Positions 25,180 through 34,830 of a DNA stretch of 64,000 nt are shown one piece after another (positions within the stretch are counted from its first letter, which is position 1; each line of letters begins with the position of its first letter). The translations under genes were made by a program, and so were the position numbers. Location of the stretch: assembly GCA_949317995.1 (NCBI GenBank), contig OX439045.1:10710174-10774173 (forward strand), given 5' to 3'. The DNA comes from Acholoe squamosa. Lineage: Eukaryota > Annelida > Polychaeta > Phyllodocida > Polynoidae. Below the pieces are notes generated by a model, which was not told the origin of the DNA, searched no databases, and saw only the letters and a program-made list of their open reading frames with translations.

Positions 25180-25659
25180 ATGGCCCACCTACAAGCTCTC
25201 TTTGCTCTGCCTGTCCCCCAGGTGATGGAGGTGGGGAGTCCAGCTAGGGCCCTGGTTGAGTCTAACCAGACCATCCATTATGGGTACATAGTGAGTAATT
25301 TCAAAGAGATCATTGAGCATGGTGATGTGATGGTCTGTAATTACTCCTGCCATTATTTCCTGGGCTCAGCCTTGCGTCGGGGGGCCACTGTGGCCCTTCT
25401 GACTAGGGCCTTGGGCAATATGGGTTTCTGGCCCATGGATTATAACCTAGGGCCGCGGGAGCGAGTGCTATGGGATTATTTGTTGGCGGCATCCCTCCTC
25501 GATCTTGCGGCATCCGGGAATCCATCCACGGCTGCCGAGTATGGACTGGGGATGCTGGAGGCCCGGCTCGCTGAGTGGGAGCAGGATCACGGCCATATGT
25601 ATGGCTCGGACTCGGCCCCGGACTCTCCCATTGATGTTGAACCCGAGGATCTGTGGTAG
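25180..25659 (+). CDS. Antisense open frame of element A, 159 aa, unknown function
   Basis: This frame lies on the strand opposite to gag, pol and env, between env and the 3' LTR. The chosen ATG sits in GTACCATGG, an excellent Kozak context; the frame is open further upstream without a better start. The product is non-repetitive: a mixed central part (residues about 20-100, with motifs such as YGYIVSNFKEIIEHGDVMVC), a leucine/alanine-rich helical stretch, and a strongly acidic tail ending in PIDVEPEDLW. There is no signal peptide or membrane segment. G/C-rich third positions set it apart from the AT-rich surroundings. Transcription could start in the 3' LTR in antisense direction, or at TATATAA near 24909. 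I know no matching family; it could be a captured host gene or an accessory regulator. Confidence 0.55.
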   Translation: MAHLQALFALPVPQVMEVGSPARALVESNQTIHYGYIVSNFKEIIEHGDVMVCNYSCHYFLGSALRRGATVALLTRALGNMGFWPMDYNLGPRERVLWDYLLAASLLDLAASGNPSTAAEYGLGMLEARLAEWEQDHGHMYGSDSAPDSPIDVEPEDLW

Positions 25660-25808
25660 GATCCCGACTGACTGAAACCTAGGGTGTAAAAACCCGCCAT
25701 CCCAAAGGCCCTTTTCAGGGCCGGCAAATTGTCCGAAAAGTTCTGAATACTGTCTCTGATGTGTTGTCTCCTGGTGGTGGACTGGGGGCAGCCTAGGCTG
25801 TGGGCAGT

Positions 25809-28433
25809 CTAGGCTGTTTCCACAGTCACCGGGGAGGGCTGGTGGTTTAGAAAATTAGCAATAGTCTGCATGTTTGACCTTGCGGTCTCCTCCTGTTGTT
25901 CGTCAATAATTATATCTGTTGTATTTTCCAGTGCTGTCATGGTCACCGGGCTGGTGCCACAATCATTCTGGAGAAGCATGGAGTAGTACAGTCCTTTGTT
26001 TTTAAGGGCTGGTATAGTACTGAACCTAGTGCGCCAAGGTAGGTGTATCACCTGAGGGAGGTGATAAGCAAATTCTCCTCTCTGTGTTGTTATAACTGCT
26101 GGTCCATTCCAGGTAAATATAGCCTTAGGTAGTGGGAAGGTTTTAACCACTATATCCTTATAGGTAGGGGCAGCTGCTGATTTAATCTCATCAAATTCAT
26201 GTGGTATTGGCCTCAAGGGTAGCGCGAAGTTTGAGTCTCCACAATATATTTTAAAATATATTGTGGGGTTTGTGCGCTTGGCCACATTTTTCTTGCCACA
26301 GTGTGTCTGTGCAAATTTCTTAAGGTACTTCATTATTCTGTAGGCTGAGTAGATGGTCAGGGTGAATAATATAGCAATTATCAGGGTGTGGGTTTCCTGA
26401 ATTGTGAGGAAAGGGGTGTGGGTTTCCTCTGTAGGGGTTAGTTTGGTAGGATTCTTATCTGGGAGCAATTTGTGTAGGGGCAGCTCGGTGACTAGTCTGA
26501 ATGCTTTGGCTGTAGGCAGGTAGGCTACAGTTCCTCCTAGTCTGTATAATTTGAGTAGTATGTATACTATAAAAATGTGAGCTGATATCCATAGGATGAG
26601 TGCTAAGCTTTGGAAGATTGGATGCTCTGTAACTCGACGTAGGTATGATTCCTCGTAGCGCGTTTCCATTTCCTTATTAAGGTTGGAGGCATCTTTTAAT
26701 ACTGTTTTGGCAAAGGGCTCTAAATTTAGTTGAGTAATATCATCCATGATTGGATTTTCCTGTAGTTTTTCTAAGGTTCTAGAAAGGTTCACTACTGGGA
26801 AATTTGGAAGATTCTCTCTTTCATCTGGTTTGGTTTCAGAAATTTTGTTAAGTGCTGCCATGAATGGTAAATTAATTGTCTTGAGAATGTAATGAAATGA
26901 TAAGGTTGAGTTACAGGGCAACCTTGTGTTTGGAAGAGAAAATTCTCCTACACTGATCGTGCACCCACAGGGTACACCTATGATTGAGTAGGACTGGGCC
27001 TTCCGAGTTTCAGACGTTTTACCATGGCAGTTGATAAAGTAATGGGGTTCATTAGTAGTGACCAGATACTCATCTTCAGAAATGGAAATAGCATGGGTGG
27101 TAGGTGCTTGCAGTGGTGAAACTGTAAACTTGCAATGTTCCTTAATCTGTTGAGCCTGGTTAGTAAAAATGGCTACAGGGCATGTAGGCCTGTGTTTATA
27201 GATTCTACCATTTACATCTCTGCATACCTTTACTGTAGTACCTTCACATGCCTGCATATCTGCTGAGTCCAATTCGATAAATAATGATTCATCGTAAGAT
27301 ACTGCTAGAAACTCAGTTGTGGTTTGTAATTTGGTGACTCCTCTGGTGGGGGTCTCCTGTGTGTCTATAGGCATGGGTGATGTAATCATTTGGTACAGTT
27401 TGAAGGTTGAGGTGGTAGATTGAATTATAATGTCCAGATGAATATATATATGGTGAGCTGAGTAAGTGTATGAGGTCAGCTTCTGTGAATAATAGAAATC
27501 TAAGTCATTAATTGCGACTTGTGCTCCAGGGTGTGTAATCCTAAGTTTGTTATTAATGTCAATTAGATATCTAGCAAGGTCTGAGGGTGGCACTATATCA
27601 GGGGTTAGGATCCCTGATGATAGCATCCTCAGGGCTGCATTTGTCCTTTGCAGTGATTGAACTGTATTCATTCTTGCTGCTATGATAATTAGTGCATCAT
27701 TTAATACTTGCATTTTTTCCCTTTGAGTTTTCTCGTGCCTTGAATATGAGTCAAGTGACCTGGACATGTTAGAGGCCCACAGGTTGACGGTGTCACCTAT
27801 GGTGTTGATTGTGCTGTCCAGTACCTTCTTATCTTGGATGTATGCTTTAACAAACTTATCTTGTCTGTCTGTGATCTTTTCAATGAGATTAGCTGCTTCC
27901 TGATCCTGTTTAGCAAATTTTCTTAGTATTTCATCTATGTTCTTGAGCTGTCCCATTACTTGGTTTACATCTTCTACTGTGGCTAGACCTAGCACACCGC
28001 GAAACAGGGGTGCTAGAAAACCCAGTATGGCCTCTCTTTTGGCCTTGTCCAATGTGTTTATGGGGTTGGATAAGAACAATTTGATGGAGGCTAGTGTTTC
28101 ATTTATCTCCTTGTCTGCAATTTCCAGCAAGGTGTCTAGCTCCTTAGCTTGTTGGATAATTTGGCCAGAGGTATGATCTTGTAGAGTAGGAGTGGTCAAC
28201 TGGAGTATTCTATCCCTTATGGATCCTTGGGTAACGGGTGCCCGAGGTATCTTGTAGGGGATAGCTAACAATAGTGTTGTGGTTGTATGTCCATTGACCA
28301 ATGGTTGAGGGCTAGGTTTGAATACTACTCCTATGTTTTGTCTCACCACAGGTGTATAACCTGCAGTAAGTGGTTCAATAGTATATAATAACAGCATAGT
28401 TAGCAGTATGGGTGAAACTCTCAGTGTCCCCAT
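25809..28433 (-). CDS. env: Envelope glycoprotein of element A, baculovirus-F-like
   Basis: The first ATG (28431-28433) gives about 874 residues; the open frame extends six codons further upstream without an ATG. A signal peptide is visible (hydrophobic LLTMLLLYTIEPLTAG). At about residues 130-133 a basic KAKR looks like a furin-type cleavage site, followed by a hydrophobic, glycine-containing stretch (EAILGFLAPLFRGVLGLAT) like the fusion peptide of baculovirus F and errantivirus envelopes, then helical heptad-rich sequence. A cysteine-rich middle part (about 395-510) and N-glycosylation sites follow. Two membrane segments lie at about 608-629 and 682-701, with about 170 residues after the second. 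The usual F-like layout has one C-terminal anchor, so the tail is unusual. The frame is intact. Family assignment rests on layout, not on a search. Confidence 0.8.
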   Translation of the reverse strand: MGTLRVSPILLTMLLLYTIEPLTAGYTPVVRQNIGVVFKPSPQPLVNGHTTTTLLLAIPYKIPRAPVTQGSIRDRILQLTTPTLQDHTSGQIIQQAKELDTLLEIADKEINETLASIKLFLSNPINTLDKAKREAILGFLAPLFRGVLGLATVEDVNQVMGQLKNIDEILRKFAKQDQEAANLIEKITDRQDKFVKAYIQDKKVLDSTINTIGDTVNLWASNMSRSLDSYSRHEKTQREKMQVLNDALIIIAARMNTVQSLQRTNAALRMLSSGILTPDIVPPSDLARYLIDINNKLRITHPGAQVAINDLDFYYSQKLTSYTYSAHHIYIHLDIIIQSTTSTFKLYQMITSPMPIDTQETPTRGVTKLQTTTEFLAVSYDESLFIELDSADMQACEGTTVKVCRDVNGRIYKHRPTCPVAIFTNQAQQIKEHCKFTVSPLQAPTTHAISISEDEYLVTTNEPHYFINCHGKTSETRKAQSYSIIGVPCGCTISVGEFSLPNTRLPCNSTLSFHYILKTINLPFMAALNKISETKPDERENLPNFPVVNLSRTLEKLQENPIMDDITQLNLEPFAKTVLKDASNLNKEMETRYEESYLRRVTEHPIFQSLALILWISAHIFIVYILLKLYRLGGTVAYLPTAKAFRLVTELPLHKLLPDKNPTKLTPTEETHTPFLTIQETHTLIIAILFTLTIYSAYRIMKYLKKFAQTHCGKKNVAKRTNPTIYFKIYCGDSNFALPLRPIPHEFDEIKSAAAPTYKDIVVKTFPLPKAIFTWNGPAVITTQRGEFAYHLPQVIHLPWRTRFSTIPALKNKGLYYSMLLQNDCGTSPVTMTALENTTDIIIDEQQEETARSNMQTIANFLNHQPSPVTVETA

Positions 28434-29258
28434 GGTGCTTGTGTAAAGCAAGTTTGCTGTTTAAAGTCTTGTCAAATTTGTAGTGATTTGGTGCTGGTAA
28501 AGTCTAAGTGTATGGTGTAACACTTTAAATGAAGTGGTTCAAACTGTACCTTTGCAAGATTGAGCTGTCTTGGCAATATGTCCGGTGAGTCTATAGAGAT
28601 TGACCAGTAAATGGTAAGGTCAGGTTGAAGGTGAAGTAGGTGTGTTCTTTATCCTAGTGCAGTCTCTCCTAATGGAGAAGTGGGCTGGCTAATTCCCAAG
28701 TGGGGTCCTGTAGACTTGTGTTCCAGACTGCAGCTGGATGAAGACTGATGGTGGGCTATGGTCCACAGTGCTTCTTATGTAGCCTACCCTACCCACATCC
28801 ATTGTGGGCCTGGTATTGTTTCTCTGGAGTCAAGGCCTTGATCTCCAGTGTCTGCAACTGTGGGGGTCTATTGTGTACTCTGTGTACTGGTAATTAGCTC
28901 CTCCTGCCATCCAGGACAGCCATTCATGACCGTCTAGACAGTTGTCTGAGTGTAGCTTATAAGGTCAATTGATCTCTATAGACTGCTGTGTTGGCATAGC
29001 GCGCTCTTTCATGTGGGGATTAGGCTTTAGACACTCCATTGTGTTACCCTTACTCTTCTTAGACTTCATGTCTGCTTTACTTGGGGGGTCCCAGTCTTTG
29101 ACCCTTTCAGAGGCAATAACCTACTGATATATTTACAAATTTGATTGGCTTTATATACGTAGTAATTCATTATCAGTCACACATGTCTTATGTGTGGATG
29201 AAGAGAATTTGTAATACATTTTGAAAATCTTATGTCTTTTGGTATCTCAGTCTTGTTT
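28434..29258 (-). other. pol-env gap of element A
   Basis: About 825 bp without a coding frame separate the pol stop from the env ATG. Envelopes of this group are normally made from a spliced RNA, so a splice acceptor is expected here, but I cannot pick one with confidence. Confidence 0.5.
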
Positions 29259-32200
29259 CTAATTTCTTGAAACTGCACCACACCTAGATGTCTTCCTTAG
29301 TATGTGGTGTGCAGGCCTAGGCTTGATAGGGCCTATGCCTGTGGTTTCTCTTGTAAGGGTGATATCATTTTTGTTCCTTACAATTTTGCTGTAGTATTTG
29401 GCCTCATGTGGAATAAGCCTGTGTGCAAATTCATTGTTTCTGACAGCCATAACCTTTTTCAGTCTGTCTATGTGCACTGGTCTGGCCACCAATAGATTGG
29501 TGTCCAAGTTTTTGAGTTTGGCACTTGTCAAACTAGGTCTATCTACTACAACATATGGTCCCATAAAAAGGGGTTGAAGTTTCTTACACTCTGTGTTGGT
29601 CAGGATTCTTGGTATGTTTAGGTACACCATGTCGGTGACCTTGATTTCCTGTGGTGTAAGTTTCTTATCATATCTATCCTTCCTTTCCTTTTGTAGCTTG
29701 GCGACCCTTTCTATAGCTTTCCTCCTAGAGGTATCTTGATTTGTTATCATGTTAGCTACATGGTCTGCTACGGTGGATATGTCTTCCTGTATTCCCAGCC
29801 CTAAGTCCATTGGGGTGGCTGGGTTTCTTCCATGGAGTAGGAAGAAAGGGGTGAATCCTGTAGTTTGGGATTCAGTGTTGTTTAATGCAAAGGTTATGGG
29901 TTCAATAAATGAATCCCAATTGTTTTGGTGCTTTGAGCAGAATGCTCTGAGTGCTGTGCCTATGCTAGCATTGAATCTCTCTACAAGCCCATTTGATTGT
30001 GGCCTGTATGGTGAGGAGAATTTATGTTTGATCTTGAGGTGTTTAGTTAACTTTGTGAACTTTGCACCTGTATAACATGTCCCATTGTCTGTTTGAAGGG
30101 TGGCTGGTGTTCCATGATGACAGATTATATTCTTGTAGAACTCTGCTGCTGTTGTCTCAGCTTTTAAGTCAGTAGTAGCCCAAGCTGTTGCATATCTGGT
30201 AGCATAATCTATGCAGACTTGTATATGTTTGTTTCCCCTGGCAGTTGTGGGAAGTGGTCCCACCGCGTCTAGGTTTAGGAACTTCATTGGTGAAGTCATG
30301 TACTCTCTCACTGTCATTGGTGTTTTGTGTGAGTGTACTTGCCTTTTTGCTGTGAGGCATGTGTGGCAGGTGGAAACATATTTTGTTGTGTCTGCTAGCA
30401 TAGACTTCCAATATACCCTAGGTCGGAGTGCTGACAGCATCCTACTTGAACCAAGATGGCCGCCTGTAGGTGAGTCATGGAAATACTGTAGTGTACTTGT
30501 TACCCATTGCTGTGGTATAACAATTTGAAGTGGTACAGTATTGGTTTTTCTCCAATTTATGGGGCATATATGGACTAATGTACCATTTACCAAGGTGTAT
30601 GTCTGGCCTTGGTTGATGATTCTATTTCCTTGTGCTTTTGGTGCAGGCAAGGTCCCATCCTCAAGATACTGTATGAGGGGCAATAGGTCCTTGTCTTTCC
30701 TTTGTTCCAAGCCAAGGTTTGTACCTGAGATGGATGTGTCGGGAATCTGATCCAGTAGTTGATTTATATCTAGCACATGTTGTTTTATTCTGTCTCTTTC
30801 TTTTTCTTTTTCATCGACTATTGGCCTATCTTGTGCCTTTTGTTGGGGTGTGTCACTCTTGTTTTGGTGTGTAGGCTCCTTTGGAGGGCCTATTCTCGCC
30901 TTAATGGGAGTGGCAACCTTTTTCTTTAAAGGCACAATTTGCTTTTTGTCATTCTTCTTTGTCTCAGAGTTCTTTGACTTAGTAGATGCAGTGTCTTTTG
31001 CGACATTTTTCCTGGCAGGTGGGGTTTTGGTAGGTTTGTTTCCTGTGACCTTTTTCTCATTTAGAATAGTTTGTGATTGTGTGGGGGGTTTTGGTGTGCC
31101 CTCCTGAATCATTTCTCTAGTCTTTGAGCGTGTGGTCATAGGACACAAATGGTTTGATGTTTCCTCTCCCTGCATTGGTTCAAAGAATCCGACTGATTTA
31201 GAAGTTGCTTGAGTAATAGCGTATATTGTGTCTTCTGGATCTTCATCATCTGAGTCAGGTGGGGTGAAGGGTGGCTCCTTAGGAGTTGCCTTCAGCATTT
31301 GATTGAGTGATGAGAATTCAATAGGCTCGAAGTCATTATCTGGAAAGAGTTGTGAGTATTCTCTCTCACAGTGGCAAAACACATAGTGTGTAGATTGCTT
31401 CAAGATACCCCTAATGGGTGTCTCTGGCCTTTTAATGGTGTTGGGTGGATCATCCCTTTTGAATGGTACTTTCTTTGTTACTTTTGCAAACTTGGTTCTA
31501 CTGGCTGCTCTAACTCTCCTTGGTGGGGGTGGAGGGTTAGTCATGGGTCCAGAATCTGGGTATTCTCTTCTAGACATAGCATCTGGTGGTGTGTTATCAT
31601 CACCTTTCACGTGTTGGATGGTGAATGAAAATTGTTGTATATCTAGAGCCCATCTGGCCCATCTATGTGTGAGTCCTGTATTGGTTAGTAGTGGGATTAG
31701 GGCTGCATGGTCTGTGTATAATTGGAAATGTCTAGTCTCTAGATAGTGTCTGAAGTGTAATACTCCATACACTACTCCCAGTAGTTCTCTCTCTGTGGTA
31801 TTGTAATTTCTCTCATGTTTTGAGAGGGTTCTACCTGCAAAGGCTACTGGTCTGAGCACTCCTTCATTATCTCTCTGTGAGAGTACAGCTCCTAAACTCA
31901 CATTGGAAGCATCAGTTGCCAAACTGAACTCTTTCTCATAGTTTGGATATCTGAGAAGAGCATTGGTACAGAGGGCATGCTTTAATGTTTTGAAAGCATT
32001 ATCTGCCTCTTCTGTCCAGACAAATGCTTTGAGATGTGTCTGTAGATCATACAATGGTCTAGCAATTTGGGCATAACCTTTGATAAACTTTTTGAAGTAT
32101 TGGCATAGGCCTGTGAAGGATCGGACATTTTTGACTGATTTTGGTGTTGGGAAGGTTTTGATTGACTCCACCTTTGTGGGAGATGGTTGTAGTCCCATGG

Positions 32201-33989
32201 GTGTGACTCTCATTCCCAAGAAGTCTATTCTGTCTATGAAGTATTCACATTTTGATTTCTTCAGTTTGAGTTTACCAACTCTTAGGCTGTTGAACACATC
32301 TTCCAGGTCATGGAAGTGTTGTTCGATTGATGGTGATAATACCAATATGTCATCTAGGTATGGTAGGGCACATTTGTACTTGAGTTTGTTCAGAATTAAT
32401 GTGACTAGATGGCAGAATCCCGCCGGTGCCGTCGCTAAACCCATCGGCATCCTTTCATAGACATATTTTTTGTCATTTGCTATGAATGCGGTTTTATGCT
32501 GATCCTCCTGTCTTATAGGAATTTGAAAAAATCCCTGTTGGGCATCTAGCTTACTGAATACTCTTGGTCTGAGTGACCCTATCATGTCTAGAGTGTCATC
32601 GGCCCGGGGTGTAGATAAGGCTTGATTTATCGTGTTCTGGTTCAAATAACGAAAATCTGTGACGAGCCGATGGCCTCCCGATGATTTTTGTACTAAAAAG
32701 GATCTGGAGGCCCAGGGGCCCTCGGCACATTCTCTCAGAATGCCCTGTTGCACTAGCCTTTCACACTCTTCCCCTATTGCGGCCTGTTTTTCTGGTGTTT
32801 GTCTATATGGTAGGAAATGACATGGTACTGCCTCAGGTTTTACATGTATTGAGTGTGTATACAGGTGTGTGGCACCAATGTCTCCATCTTTTCCTACAAA
32901 TACATCATCATACTTGGTCAGCAGTGATTTTAATCTATCATGCTGATCTTTGGATGTGAGCACAGATTTTGGTGGAACATTCTCTTCCAATTCTGGCTCG
33001 AGGTCATGTGCCTCACTATGTATAGCAGCTATTTCAGAGAGTCTGATTGAGTTGGGTTCAGGGTCAGCATATGTGGACTCACAGTCTGAGTCTGTGTCAC
33101 TGCATTGAGTTACATCCTCAGGCCGTATGGCTGAGATGGATTGATCAGTGTGTGTGGTAGTGTCTGACACCTGTTGGGGTTTTTCTAAATCAGATTCCTT
33201 GACTTCCTGAAATAGAGCTATGATGGCACCCTTTTTGATTTTATGTGGGCGCCTGCTGGTGTTGAGTAACACTAGGGGATGTTTGTTATTTTCCCTGGGG
33301 GTTACTGCTGCCCTTTGAACTAGATATGGGGCATTGTTATTTCTTTGGAGGTTATCTACTACTCCAGTTTTGCCTTGCAGTGATTGAGTAGATGTTACTT
33401 TACCCAATACTGCAAGTTCAGAGAATGGAGGGATGGTAAAATCCCTCACTGCCCTAATGGGTTTGAGAATTTGTTCAGGATCAACATTAAATTCAATTTG
33501 AGATTTTGTAGTGCTTAAGAAATCTGTGCCGAGTACAACGGGCTGTGTGAGGTTGGGAATTACAGCAAATTGGTATTGGAATCTGACACCTTGGATTCTA
33601 AAGTTCAGCATGGCTGAATGTCTAACATGACACACCGATCCGTCTGCCAAGTGGATGTTGATTTTTGATTTCCTCAGTTGGATATGGAATCTCTTTTGGA
33701 GATCCATGAGGAATGATTGTCTGACACAGGTGATAGTAGCACCTGTATCAACCAAACATTGTACATCTGAAACATCATATAGATTTGCATTGATACAGCC
33801 ATTTTGAAGAAGTACAATGGAAAGCTTGGTACTCTCACCTGTATCCTTTGATGCTGAATCTGGTGGGGTGATGTGTATCACTGATGGACGTCTCTGTCTG
33901 TTAGATGGTAGATTGGCACTAGCAATTGTCTCTGGTTGGATCTTTGTTAATCCTGATTGATTGTTTGTATTTGGGGTGTCACAGTGCAC
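29259..33989 (-). CDS. pol: Pol polyprotein of element A (protease, RT, RNase H, integrase)
   Basis: One uninterrupted frame of 1576 codons counted from 33989. The first codon there is GTG, not ATG; the frame is open upstream to the gag end and is probably reached by -1 frameshifting. Visible in order: aspartic protease DTGA (81-84) with VVLGTDFL (151-158); reverse transcriptase with YLDD (544-547); RNase H starting at TDASNVSLG (692); a Lys/Pro/Ser-rich linker of about 255 residues (810-1065); integrase zinc finger H1171, H1178, C1208, C1211; catalytic D1241, D1301, E1337 (D-35-E); and a GPY-type C-terminal module (GPYVVV at 1477). The domain order RT-RNase H-integrase is that of Ty3/gypsy. 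All key residues are present, so the enzymes may be functional. The long linker is atypical. Confidence 0.95.
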   Translation of the reverse strand: MHCDTPNTNNQSGLTKIQPETIASANLPSNRQRRPSVIHITPPDSASKDTGESTKLSIVLLQNGCINANLYDVSDVQCLVDTGATITCVRQSFLMDLQKRFHIQLRKSKINIHLADGSVCHVRHSAMLNFRIQGVRFQYQFAVIPNLTQPVVLGTDFLSTTKSQIEFNVDPEQILKPIRAVRDFTIPPFSELAVLGKVTSTQSLQGKTGVVDNLQRNNNAPYLVQRAAVTPRENNKHPLVLLNTSRRPHKIKKGAIIALFQEVKESDLEKPQQVSDTTTHTDQSISAIRPEDVTQCSDTDSDCESTYADPEPNSIRLSEIAAIHSEAHDLEPELEENVPPKSVLTSKDQHDRLKSLLTKYDDVFVGKDGDIGATHLYTHSIHVKPEAVPCHFLPYRQTPEKQAAIGEECERLVQQGILRECAEGPWASRSFLVQKSSGGHRLVTDFRYLNQNTINQALSTPRADDTLDMIGSLRPRVFSKLDAQQGFFQIPIRQEDQHKTAFIANDKKYVYERMPMGLATAPAGFCHLVTLILNKLKYKCALPYLDDILVLSPSIEQHFHDLEDVFNSLRVGKLKLKKSKCEYFIDRIDFLGMRVTPMGLQPSPTKVESIKTFPTPKSVKNVRSFTGLCQYFKKFIKGYAQIARPLYDLQTHLKAFVWTEEADNAFKTLKHALCTNALLRYPNYEKEFSLATDASNVSLGAVLSQRDNEGVLRPVAFAGRTLSKHERNYNTTERELLGVVYGVLHFRHYLETRHFQLYTDHAALIPLLTNTGLTHRWARWALDIQQFSFTIQHVKGDDNTPPDAMSRREYPDSGPMTNPPPPPRRVRAASRTKFAKVTKKVPFKRDDPPNTIKRPETPIRGILKQSTHYVFCHCEREYSQLFPDNDFEPIEFSSLNQMLKATPKEPPFTPPDSDDEDPEDTIYAITQATSKSVGFFEPMQGEETSNHLCPMTTRSKTREMIQEGTPKPPTQSQTILNEKKVTGNKPTKTPPARKNVAKDTASTKSKNSETKKNDKKQIVPLKKKVATPIKARIGPPKEPTHQNKSDTPQQKAQDRPIVDEKEKERDRIKQHVLDINQLLDQIPDTSISGTNLGLEQRKDKDLLPLIQYLEDGTLPAPKAQGNRIINQGQTYTLVNGTLVHICPINWRKTNTVPLQIVIPQQWVTSTLQYFHDSPTGGHLGSSRMLSALRPRVYWKSMLADTTKYVSTCHTCLTAKRQVHSHKTPMTVREYMTSPMKFLNLDAVGPLPTTARGNKHIQVCIDYATRYATAWATTDLKAETTAAEFYKNIICHHGTPATLQTDNGTCYTGAKFTKLTKHLKIKHKFSSPYRPQSNGLVERFNASIGTALRAFCSKHQNNWDSFIEPITFALNNTESQTTGFTPFFLLHGRNPATPMDLGLGIQEDISTVADHVANMITNQDTSRRKAIERVAKLQKERKDRYDKKLTPQEIKVTDMVYLNIPRILTNTECKKLQPLFMGPYVVVDRPSLTSAKLKNLDTNLLVARPVHIDRLKKVMAVRNNEFAHRLIPHEAKYYSKIVRNKNDITLTRETTGIGPIKPRPAHHILRKTSRCGAVSRN

Positions 33990-34012
33990 TGGCCCATCGG
34001 CACTGTGACATC

Positions 34013-34663
34013 CTAGTTTTCCTGGTTCTGTGGGGTGGTTGAGATGCTTGCCACCAGGAGCTTAGAGATTTGATCCATCACATGAGGTGGTATTTGGGGG
34101 TTACTTTGTTGGTTCCCCTGGTAACCTCTTGTGTCAGGTTTGTAATCCTCCTGGCGTGGGTTGGAACCCTGGTTATATTGACCAGAGTTGCTGTATTGAC
34201 CGGAGTTGTTGGATCTCTGGTTGTTGTAGGCGCCATTGTTGTTGTAGGATCCACTGTTGTAGTTCCTATGTGGACTCTGGCCCCTACTGTTGGATCCTTG
34301 ATTATAGGATCCAGAGTTGTTTGAACCCTGGCTGTTGTTGTAGGATCCAGAGTTGTTGTAGGATCCAGAGTTGTAGTTCCTATGTGGACTCTGGCTCCTA
34401 CTGTTGGATCCTTGATTATTATAGGATCTGCCATTACTTGGGGTTCTGTCTCTCCTATCACTGTATGAAGAGTTACCATTGTTGGAGTTGGAAGAGCTGT
34501 TGTCTTTCCTACTGTTGTGACCCCCCCGGTTGTTGTTGTTGCCCCCTCTACCTCTACCTCTATTGGATTGGTAGTTGGGGTCATAGTTATTTCCTCTGTA
34601 TCTACCGGTAGGGTCTCTTGATGCAACCTTAGCTTCCTGTTGCCTTACATGGGCACTAGACAT
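34013..34663 (-). CDS. gag: Gag C-terminal part of element A, RGG-rich, no zinc knuckle
   Basis: The frame is open from just after a TAA at 34763-34765 down to the TAG at 34013. The ATG at 34661-34663 is only the first methionine and probably not the natural start. The product is low-complexity: an RGRGRGG box, then long Asn/Ser/Gly/Tyr repeats with two near-identical blocks (SQSPHRNYNSGSYNN and GQSPHRNYNSGSYNN). Most Ty3/gypsy Gags carry a CCHC zinc knuckle for RNA binding; none is present. Arg/Gly-rich boxes, as in foamy virus Gag, may do this job instead (inference). Overlapping Thr-rich and Cys-rich frames here are shadows. Confidence 0.75.
   Translation of the reverse strand: MSSAHVRQQEAKVASRDPTGRYRGNNYDPNYQSNRGRGRGGNNNNRGGHNSRKDNSSSNSNNGNSSYSDRRDRTPSNGRSYNNQGSNSRSQSPHRNYNSGSYNNSGSYNNSQGSNNSGSYNQGSNSRGQSPHRNYNSGSYNNNGAYNNQRSNNSGQYSNSGQYNQGSNPRQEDYKPDTRGYQGNQQSNPQIPPHVMDQISKLLVASISTTPQNQEN
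34016..34022 (-). promoter_or_regulatory. Candidate -1 frameshift site at the gag-pol junction
   Basis: On the - strand GGAAAAC directly precedes the gag stop TAG (34013-34015). Pol is in the -1 frame relative to gag and open across this point. The A-site codon AAC slips to AAA as at known retroviral sites. The P-site re-pairing (GAA to GGA) is imperfect, so the heptamer is near-canonical only. Confidence 0.45.
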
Positions 34664-34830
34664 TAGGTTAACATCTTCATCTGAACTAGTGCTGATTTCC
34701 TGGACCTTTTTCTTAGTAGGCTGTGGGTTGGTTTCTGCATCCCTTACCTTCCTAGATCTCTCTTAGGTCTCAACCTCTAGGGCTAGGTCTAGGGCTTGGT
34801 CAAAAGAGTCTATTTTCTTGTTCTCAAGAG

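Noticed and set aside
34070..34626. Thr-rich and Cys/Ser-rich frames over the Gag low-complexity part
   Set aside because: They are shadows of the Gag repeats in other frames and on the other strand.
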